From: an uncultured Monoglobus sp.
GTDB taxonomy: Bacteria > Bacillota > Clostridia > Monoglobales > Monoglobaceae
DNA: 51,498 nt
Reading direction: 5' to 3'
NCBI GenBank assembly: GCA_947624775.1
Contig: CANQLT010000007.1
Span: 1 to 51,498 of the forward strand
Shown: positions 45,432 through 51,498 of the stretch, one piece after another
How the letters are laid out: each line of letters starts with the position of its first letter
Numbering within the stretch: the stretch's first letter is position 1
The notes under the pieces: generated by a model
Databases searched by the model: none
What the model was told of the DNA's origin: nothing
The model's input: only the letters and a program-made list of their open reading frames with translations
Translations under genes and position numbers: made by a program

Positions 45432-46436
45432 ATGAATGTCAGAGAGATGATAGAAAACCGAGAGCGCGAGTATTTGTCCGCGGGAGCGGTCCTCAGCGCC
45501 GAGTCAAAGGGCAGACGCGAGAGCGAGGAGCCTTGCGAGCTGCGCACTTGCTTCCAGCGCGACCGCGACCGTATTATCCACTCAAAGGCGTTCAGACGGC
45601 TCAAACACAAGACGCAGGTGTTCCTGTCGCCTCAGGGCGACCACTACAGGACACGCCTCACCCACACTCTCGAGGTGGCGCAGATTGCCAGAACCATCGC
45701 GCGTGCGCTTTGTCTCAACGAGGATCTGACCGAAGCGATCGCCCTCGGGCACGATCTGGGGCACACTCCATTCGGGCATGTGGGCGAAAAGGTGCTCAGC
45801 AACATCTGTCCCCAAGGATTCAGGCACAACGAGCAGAGCCTTCGGGTGGTTGATGTGTTGGAAAACGGCAAGGGTCTGAACCTGACCTACGAGGTGCGCG
45901 ACGGAATAATAAATCACACGGGCAGCCGAAAGGCGGAGACCCTCGAGGGCAGGATCGTCGCGCTGTCCGATCGGATAGCCTACATAAATCACGATATCGA
46001 TGACGCGGTTCGCGGCGGGGTTTTAAACGAGAGCGACATACCGTCCGACTTCTCCGCGGTGCTCGGCAGCCGCCACTCGGTCAGGATCGACACCATGATA
46101 AAAGCTGTTATCAGCGAGAGTGAAAAATCGGGAGATATTGCCATGGAGCCTGAGGCCCACGCGGCAATGACCGGGCTTCGGCAGTTTTTGTTCGATCGGG
46201 TATATACCAATCCCGAGCTGGAGATCGCGTCCGAGGATGAAAAAGCGAAGAATATTATAGAGAGTCTTTATGAAAAGTTTTTAAACGATATTGATTTGAT
46301 CCCGCGCGAAACGCGGGAAAACAGCCGCACTGACGATAAGCACATAATCACCGCCGACTACATCGCGGGCATGAGCGACCCGTTTGCGGTCAAGCGGTAC
46401 GAGGAACTGTATGTTCCCAAATTCTGGGTAAAATAA
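45432..46436 (+). CDS. dgt: dGTPase-like HD-domain triphosphohydrolase
   Basis: HD-superfamily dNTP triphosphohydrolase, probably splitting dGTP or other dNTPs. 334 residues: RDRDRIIHSKAFRRLKHKTQ, THTLEVAQIARTIARAL, GHDLGHTPFGHVGE (HD metal site), FRHNEQSLRV, and AYINHDIDDAVRGGVL. AGGAG ribosome site. First of the dgt-dnaG-rpoD operon, a known Clostridia arrangement. No clear -35/-10 pair found for it; a TAGAAT at 45405-45410 may be the -10. Confidence 0.93.
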   Translation: MNVREMIENREREYLSAGAVLSAESKGRRESEEPCELRTCFQRDRDRIIHSKAFRRLKHKTQVFLSPQGDHYRTRLTHTLEVAQIARTIARALCLNEDLTEAIALGHDLGHTPFGHVGEKVLSNICPQGFRHNEQSLRVVDVLENGKGLNLTYEVRDGIINHTGSRKAETLEGRIVALSDRIAYINHDIDDAVRGGVLNESDIPSDFSAVLGSRHSVRIDTMIKAVISESEKSGDIAMEPEAHAAMTGLRQFLFDRVYTNPELEIASEDEKAKNIIESLYEKFLNDIDLIPRETRENSRTDDKHIITADYIAGMSDPFAVKRYEELYVPKFWVK

Positions 46437-46450
46437 AGGAGGTGTGCCCG

Positions 46451-48253
46451 ATGGCAAATACTGATTTTCAGAGTTTTCTCGACGATGTCGTGAGGGAAAA
46501 CGACATTGTTGATATAATATCGGGTTTCACCACTCTGAAGGGCAGCGGAAACAACATGATGGGTCTGTGCCCGCTGCACAACGACAAAAAATCCCCGTCC
46601 CTTTCGGTCTCGCGCGACAAGCAGATATTCCACTGTTTCGGATGCGGAGCCGGAGGCAGCGTGATACAGTTTGTCGAGGCGGCGATGAACCTTGATTTTA
46701 TGGACGCCGTTAAGTATCTGGCGGATCGGGCGCATATGGAGATGCCGAGCACTCGCGGCGGAGGCGACAAGCAGAAACAGCTGATGCTCTCCAAGAAAAA
46801 GGAGCGGCTGTATCAAATAAACGCTATGGCGGCGCGGTATTATTTTGACTGTTTGTCAAAGCCGGAGGGAAAGCCGGGGCTTGACTATTTAAGAGAGCGC
46901 AAGCTCAAAAATTCTACTATAAAAAAATTCGGCATAGGCTACGCGCCCGAGGGCTGGACAAATCTTTATGATTATTTGAGAGCGCAGGGCTGCTTGGAGG
47001 GCGATATGGAGGCCGCGGGCCTTGTCAAGCGCAGGCAGAACGGCACGTACTACGACGCGTTCTACGACGGCAGGGTGGTGTTCCCGATAATCGACGTCCG
47101 CGGCAGGGTGATAGCCTTCGGCGGCAGGATAATCAAAGACGGAACAGAGGCGCCCAAATACTGGAACACGCCCGAGACGCTCATCTTCAAGAAAAAGGAT
47201 AACCTGTTCGGACTGAATCTCGCCAAAAACGACAAGTCGGGACGGCTGCTGCTGATGGAGGGCTACATGGACGTTGTGGCGCTGCACCAGAGCGGATTCG
47301 GGAACGCGGTAGCCTCGCTGGGCACGGCGTTCACTCCTGAGCAGGCGCGGCTTGTCAAGCGTTACGCGCCCCGCGCAGTTCTTTGCTACGACAACGACGA
47401 GGCGGGCATCAAGGCAACGCTGAGAGCGGGCGACATACTGTTTGATGAGGGCGTCAAGGTCAGGGTGCTGACCATCACCGACGGCAAGGACCCCGATGAG
47501 TTTATCAAAAACAAGGGCCCCGATATGTTCTCCGTTCTGATAGAGCGGTCGCGGCCGCTGATTGAGTATAAAATCGACGGTATCAGAGAAAAATATAACC
47601 TAAATGATGTGGACGATAAGGTGGACTTCACCCGCGAGGTTTCGGAGGTTCTGGCACGGATAAAGAATGCCGCCCAGAGGGAGATATACGTCGGGCGCCT
47701 GGCGGAGGAACTCAATATAAGTGCTGCGGGCATCATGGCAGGGATTTCGGAGATTGAGCTCAAAAACGCCGAGACCGACCAAAGGCGCCGGGAATCGGAG
47801 AGGCTGCGCAGAACGATACACAAGCCGCTGCCTGAGGAAAAAAACGTGCGCGGCGTGTATGGGGCGGAGCGGTTTCTGCTCAATCTGATGTGCGACAAGC
47901 GGGTGATAAAAAAGGTTCTGGAAAGCGGCCTGACTCCCGATGATTTCGCGACCGAGCCGACGCACAAGCGGCTGGCGGAGCTTTTGATAAGCCTTGCCGA
48001 GAGCGGCGCGGTGCCCGAGCCTTTAGATATAATAGGAAGATGCGCTCCCGAGGACGCGGGAACGGTCTCGGATATACTTATAAACGACAAGGAAACAAAG
48101 GACAAGCTTCTCGCTTGCGCCGGTCCGATCGGAATTCTGATTCGGGCAAAGGAGGAGCGCCAGCGGCTAAGCGCCGCGCAGGATGACGAGCAGCTGAGAC
48201 TGCTCTTTGAGAAGAAGAAAAATAGGAAAAATGCAGCCGGAGGTGCAAAATAA
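46451..48253 (+). CDS. dnaG: DNA primase
   Basis: Makes RNA primers at the replication fork. 600 residues: CHC2 zinc finger (Cys40, His43, Cys62, Cys65: [21 protein letters not shown]), the RNAP-like core with FGGRII, Toprim ([31 protein letters not shown]), and a C-terminal helicase-binding region. The ATG at 46451 is chosen: AGGAGGTG is 8 nt upstream, and the GTG at 46442 is part of that site. Its stop overlaps the rpoD start. Confidence 0.97.
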   Translation: MANTDFQSFLDDVVRENDIVDIISGFTTLKGSGNNMMGLCPLHNDKKSPSLSVSRDKQIFHCFGCGAGGSVIQFVEAAMNLDFMDAVKYLADRAHMEMPSTRGGGDKQKQLMLSKKKERLYQINAMAARYYFDCLSKPEGKPGLDYLRERKLKNSTIKKFGIGYAPEGWTNLYDYLRAQGCLEGDMEAAGLVKRRQNGTYYDAFYDGRVVFPIIDVRGRVIAFGGRIIKDGTEAPKYWNTPETLIFKKKDNLFGLNLAKNDKSGRLLLMEGYMDVVALHQSGFGNAVASLGTAFTPEQARLVKRYAPRAVLCYDNDEAGIKATLRAGDILFDEGVKVRVLTITDGKDPDEFIKNKGPDMFSVLIERSRPLIEYKIDGIREKYNLNDVDDKVDFTREVSEVLARIKNAAQREIYVGRLAEELNISAAGIMAGISEIELKNAETDQRRRESERLRRTIHKPLPEEKNVRGVYGAERFLLNLMCDKRVIKKVLESGLTPDDFATEPTHKRLAELLISLAESGAVPEPLDIIGRCAPEDAGTVSDILINDKETKDKLLACAGPIGILIRAKEERQRLSAAQDDEQLRLLFEKKKNRKNAAGGAK

Positions 48254-49395
48254 TGAGCAGTAAAAACGATGACATGAACAAAAAGACGCCGGAGACCAAG
48301 CCCGATATCAGTGTCGCCAAGAAAAAGGCGCAGATTATCCAGGGCCTGCTCGACGAGGGCAAAAAGATGGGTATGCTTGAGTACAAAACCGTGGCGGACA
48401 AGCTTGAGGAACTTGAACTTGAAGCCGATCAGATGGACCGTATCTACGAGATAATCGAGAAGCAGGGCATCGAGATTGTGGGCAGCATAGACCCCGAGCC
48501 GGTGGTTGACGAGGCGGACCGCGTGACCGAGGAGGAGCTCGAGGATATGTCGGTGCCCGACGGCGTCAGCATTGACGATCCGGTGCGCATGTACCTCAAG
48601 GAGATAGGCAAGGTAAACCTGCTGACCGGCGAGGAGGAGGCCGAGCTGGCAAAGAAGATGAGCGAGGGCGACGTGTACGCCAAGCGCAAGCTGGCAGAGG
48701 CGAACCTGCGTCTGGTAGTCAGCATAGCGAAGCGCTATGTGGGCCGCGGAATGTTGTTCCTTGACCTGATACAGGAGGGAAACCTGGGTCTTATCAAGGC
48801 GGTTGAAAAATTCGACTACACCAAAGGCTACAAGTTTTCGACCTACGCCACATGGTGGATAAGGCAGGCCATCACAAGAGCGATAGCCGACCAAGCGCGA
48901 ACCATCAGGATCCCGGTTCATATGGTCGAGACGATAAACAAGCTGGTGCGCGTTTCGCGCCAGCTGGTTCAAGAACTTGGCCGAGACCCGCTGCCCGAGG
49001 AGGTCGCCAAAGAGCTCAATATGCCGGTCGATAAGGTTGGCGAGATCCTAAAGATCGCCCAAGAGCCTGTCTCGCTTGAGACCCCGATAGGCGAGGAGGA
49101 GGACAGCCATCTGGGCGACTTCATCAGAGACGATGACGCGCCCGCGCCCTCCGAAGCGGCGACGTTCACGCTGCTAAAGGAGCAGCTGGTTGACGTGCTC
49201 AGCACCCTGACCCCCAGAGAAGAAAAGGTGCTGCGTCTCCGCTTCGGCCTCGACGACGGCAGAGCCAGGACCCTCGAGGAAGTCGGCAAGGAGTTCAACG
49301 TCACCCGCGAGCGCATACGCCAGATCGAGGCCAAGGCGCTCAGAAAGCTGCGCCACCCCAGCCGCAGCAAAAAGCTGAAAGATTATCTGGAATAG
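48253..49395 (+). CDS. rpoD: RNA polymerase primary sigma factor (sigma-A)
   Basis: Housekeeping sigma factor. 380 residues: region 1.1-like start ([18 protein letters not shown]), region 1.2 ([20 protein letters not shown]), region 2 ([40 protein letters not shown]), region 3, and region 4 ([40 protein letters not shown]). Overlaps dnaG by 1 nt (TAATG). It explains the near-consensus promoters across the window. No hairpin terminator is visible just after it. Confidence 0.98.
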   Translation: MSSKNDDMNKKTPETKPDISVAKKKAQIIQGLLDEGKKMGMLEYKTVADKLEELELEADQMDRIYEIIEKQGIEIVGSIDPEPVVDEADRVTEEELEDMSVPDGVSIDDPVRMYLKEIGKVNLLTGEEEAELAKKMSEGDVYAKRKLAEANLRLVVSIAKRYVGRGMLFLDLIQEGNLGLIKAVEKFDYTKGYKFSTYATWWIRQAITRAIADQARTIRIPVHMVETINKLVRVSRQLVQELGRDPLPEEVAKELNMPVDKVGEILKIAQEPVSLETPIGEEEDSHLGDFIRDDDAPAPSEAATFTLLKEQLVDVLSTLTPREEKVLRLRFGLDDGRARTLEEVGKEFNVTRERIRQIEAKALRKLRHPSRSKKLKDYLE

Positions 49396-49449
49396 TTTTT
49401 AATAATTTTTATATATTTAATCACAAAACACGGTCTTTCGGCATACATA

Positions 49450-49567
49450 AACATAGAGATTAGTGATTAGCGAATAGCGAATACGCGGAGATGATTTGGT
49501 AAAAATCATTGGAATTTCCCCGCGTCATATGTCTAGTACCTAGTTACTAATCCCTAGTACCTATGTT
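49450..49567. repeat. 118-bp imperfect inverted-repeat element
   Basis: Fills half of the 231-nt gap between rpoD and the CDF gene; no gene is seen there. Left arm AACATAGAGATTAG..GATTAGCGAATAGCGAATA then CGCGG; right arm, read in reverse complement, AACATAGGTACTAGGGATTA..ACTAGGTACTAGAC then CGCGG. The ends AACATAG/CTATGTT match exactly. It has no coding capacity and resembles a miniature inverted-repeat element. Simplest copy of the family seen at 12842, about 22085 and 51432. Confidence 0.7.
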
Positions 49568-49626
49568 GGGCGAGGCAAACGTGGGCGGCGAGAATATAGA
49601 GAGGAAAAAGAGAGGCTGATACAAAA

Positions 49627-50520
49627 ATGGCGGACAATTCTAAAAAAATAATAATGCGCGTGTCGAACGTCAGCATTGTGATAAACATGCTGCTGTCCGC
49701 CGTCAAGCTGGTCGCCGGATTCGCTGCGAATTCCGGCGCCATAATCAGTGACGCGATACATTCCGCCTCAGATGTTTTCAGCACGATAATCGTTATGATA
49801 GGCGCGGGCGCGGCCGCCAAAAAAGCCGACCACGACCACCCCTACGGCCACGAGCGAATGGAGTGCATCGCGGCGGTGATTCTGTCGGCGGTGCTGTTTG
49901 TGACGGGCCTCGGCATAGGCTTTGATGGTGTGAAAAAAATCGCATCCGCGCGGTTTGAGACCCTCGCGATCCCGGGCGCGCTGGCGCTGGGAGCCGCGGC
50001 GCTCTCGATCGTTGTCAAGGAGGCCATGTTCTGGTACACCAGATACTACGGCAAAAAAGTCGATTCGACCGCCCTGATGGCGGACGCGTGGCACCACCGC
50101 AGCGACGCGCTGTCGTCTATCGGCTCGTTTGTCGGAATCCTGGGCGCGCGTCTGGGCTTCCCGGTGTGCGACCCTATCGCGAGCGTTGTGATCTGTCTGT
50201 TTATCCTCAAGGCCGCCTATGACATATGCAAGGAGGCGCTCGACAAAATGGTCGACAAATCCTGCGACGACGAGACCGAGCGCGAGATGGCGGAGATAAT
50301 CAAGCTACAGGACGGAGTTATAAGCCTAGACCTTTTGATGACAAGGATGTTCGGCTCCAAAATATACGTGGACGTGGAGATCTCGGCCGACGGCAATATC
50401 AGCTTGATAAGGGCCCACGCCATAGCCGAGCAGGTCCACCACGCGATAGAGCGCAGCTTTCCCAAGGTCAAGCACTGCATGGTCCATGTCAACCCGTACA
50501 TAGAAAAAATAAATATGTAA
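49627..50520 (+). CDS. Cation diffusion facilitator family transporter
   Basis: Exports Zn2+, Fe2+, Mn2+ or a related divalent cation in exchange for protons. 297 residues, six membrane helices; helix 2 has SDAIHSASD (Asp42, His45, Asp49) and helix 5 has ADAWHHRSD (Asp153, His156, Asp160). A His/Asp-rich loop (KKADHDHPYGHERME) and a C-terminal cytoplasmic domain (about 205-297) complete the fold. The helix 5 HxxxD pattern and DxxHxxxD on helix 2 are common in Zn/Fe members, but the metal is not certain. Confidence 0.92.
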   Translation: MADNSKKIIMRVSNVSIVINMLLSAVKLVAGFAANSGAIISDAIHSASDVFSTIIVMIGAGAAAKKADHDHPYGHERMECIAAVILSAVLFVTGLGIGFDGVKKIASARFETLAIPGALALGAAALSIVVKEAMFWYTRYYGKKVDSTALMADAWHHRSDALSSIGSFVGILGARLGFPVCDPIASVVICLFILKAAYDICKEALDKMVDKSCDDETEREMAEIIKLQDGVISLDLLMTRMFGSKIYVDVEISADGNISLIRAHAIAEQVHHAIERSFPKVKHCMVHVNPYIEKINM

Positions 50521-50544
50521 AGCGGCGCCTCAAATCACATAAAC

Positions 50545-50573
50545 TTCATATTTTAACGACTTGATTATATAAT
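50545..50573 (+). promoter_or_regulatory. Possible promoter of the DUF3737 gene
   Basis: TTCATA (50545-50550, four of six), 17-nt spacer, TATAAT (50568-50573), ending 21 nt before the ATG. Confidence 0.45.
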
Positions 50574-50594
50574 TTACAGAAAGGAGTTGTGCTT

Positions 50595-51449
50595 ATGCGC
50601 TTTGACGGAGAAATTACCCGAATAAACGGCGAAACCTTTGACGAGGAGAGAGCCTTATACGGATTACATAACGCGGAGATAGCGGACTCACAATTCAGCG
50701 GCCCCGCGGACGGGGAATCGGCGCTCAAGGAGTGCGGTAACCTTGTAGCGCGCGGCTGTGATTTTCGGCTGCGCTATCCGCTCTGGCACGTGACAAACGC
50801 CGAGATCGACAGCTGCTCCATGGCGGACACCTGCCGCGCGGCGCTCTGGTACGATAAAAATATATACATAACAAATTCAAAGCTGGGCGGCATCAAGGCC
50901 CTGCGCGAGTGCGATAACTCAACGCTAAAGAATTGCGATATAGATTCGGTCGAGTTCGGCTGGTTTTGCCGCGGCCTGAGTATCTCGGACTGCGAGTTAA
51001 ATTCCGAGTACCCGTTTCTGCTCAGCCGCGATATGGAGATCGACAACCTGACAATGACCGGGAAATACTCGTTTCAGTATGTGGAAAACGCGGTGATCAG
51101 AAACTCGAATTTCAACACAAAGGACGCGTTCTGGCACAGCAAAAATGTCACGGTGTACGACAGCGTGATAGACGGCGAATATCTCGCGTGGTACAGCGAG
51201 AACCTGCGCCTCGTGCGCTGCAAAATAAGCGGCACCCAGCCGCTGTGCTACGCCAAAGGCCTGATCCTTGAGGAATGCGAGATGTGGGACTGCGACCTGT
51301 CGTTTGAAAAGAGCGAGGTGACCGCCGATGTGCGCGGAGAGATCACAAGCGTCAAGAACCCGCTGAGCGGCACCGTCACAGCCGACACCATAGGCGAAAT
51401 AATCTTCGACGAGCCCTGGGCCAAGGGCAACGTAGTGACTAGGGATTAG
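50595..51449 (+). CDS. DUF3737 family protein, beta-helix-like
   Basis: Unknown function. 284 residues built of short repeats that alternate a beta strand and turn (DSQFSGPADGESALKECGNL; NAEIDSCSMADTCRAALWYD; DCELNSEYPFLLSRDM; KISGTQPLCYAKGLILEECE), the pattern of a right-handed beta-helix; often stand-alone in gut bacteria. Start: AAAGGAG is 8 nt from the ATG at 50595-50597 and only 2 nt from a GTG at 50589, so the ATG is chosen. The last codons (VVTRD, stop) lie within a dispersed repeat, so the C-terminus may have been altered by its insertion. No signal peptide. Confidence 0.85.
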   Translation: MRFDGEITRINGETFDEERALYGLHNAEIADSQFSGPADGESALKECGNLVARGCDFRLRYPLWHVTNAEIDSCSMADTCRAALWYDKNIYITNSKLGGIKALRECDNSTLKNCDIDSVEFGWFCRGLSISDCELNSEYPFLLSRDMEIDNLTMTGKYSFQYVENAVIRNSNFNTKDAFWHSKNVTVYDSVIDGEYLAWYSENLRLVRCKISGTQPLCYAKGLILEECEMWDCDLSFEKSEVTADVRGEITSVKNPLSGTVTADTIGEIIFDEPWAKGNVVTRD

Positions 51450-51498
51450 CGAATAGCAAATAGGTCACCCCCTCAGTCGCTCCGCGACAGCTCCCCCT
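51432..51498. repeat. Repeat copy at the right edge
   Basis: GTAGTGACTAGGGATTAGCG, then AATAGCAAATAGG, matches the arm of the 49450 element; it is followed from 51466 by CACCCCCTCAGTCGC..GACAGCTCCCCCT, the reverse complement of the 13000-13034 unit. It is cut by the window end. The first 18 nt overlap the end of the DUF3737 gene. Confidence 0.7.

Overview
The window looks like a chromosomal segment of an anaerobic, plant-fibre-degrading gut or rumen Clostridia (Bacillota). Grounds: near-consensus sigma-A promoters (TTGACA-N17-TATAAT) and strong AGGAGG ribosome sites; Firmicutes-type gene clusters (yaaO-holB-ricT, dgt-dnaG-rpoD, trmK-nif3, xpt-pbuX); single-chain glycyl-tRNA synthetase; zinc-type L31; an SLH-domain exported protein; and intergenic palindromic repeats of a style common in gut Firmicutes genomes. 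Genus cannot be told from the sequence alone.

Layout. 1-5900 (minus): F-type ATP synthase operon atpB-E-F-(H-A)-G-D-C, cut by the window edge in atpC, with a clear promoter at 6039-6067; the delta and alpha subunits are read as one fused protein. 6082-12827 (minus): a seven-gene run, yaaO-like decarboxylase, holB, ricT, rsmE, a membrane protein, a PflX-like radical SAM protein and a CE12-type esterase. 12828-13139: nested palindromic repeats. 13140-14632: glyS. 14640-17170: a small AT-rich accessory island with a toxin pseudogene plus intact antitoxin, an SLH protein with an out-of-frame SLH remnant behind it, and an intact higBA pair. 17214-23768: rpmE, pfkA, phosphoglycerate mutase, purA, a small basic protein, repeats, mscL, DUF445.

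23837-41670 is a carbohydrate locus. A 2036-residue exported GH3 enzyme ending in a rhodanese domain is divergent from an AraC-type and a MalT/LuxR-type regulator. These are followed by a likely five-gene operon: PL1 pectate lyase, transmembrane Ser/Thr kinase with an extracellular sugar-binding-like domain, membrane-anchored M15 peptidase, MATE exporter and a second CE12 esterase. Together these suggest pectin/hemicellulose breakdown coupled to surface sensing and wall remodelling (inference).

41672-51498: xpt-pbuX (minus) with no room for a purine riboswitch, nif3 and trmK (minus), the divergent dgt-dnaG-rpoD operon, another repeat, a CDF cation transporter and a DUF3737 protein whose last codons lie inside a further repeat copy.

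Most unusual: the GH3-rhodanese protein, the lyase-kinase-peptidase-exporter-esterase operon, the delta-alpha fusion (with a one-base homopolymer alternative), and the mosaic palindromic repeats. No tRNA, rRNA, CRISPR array, transposase or prophage genes were seen.
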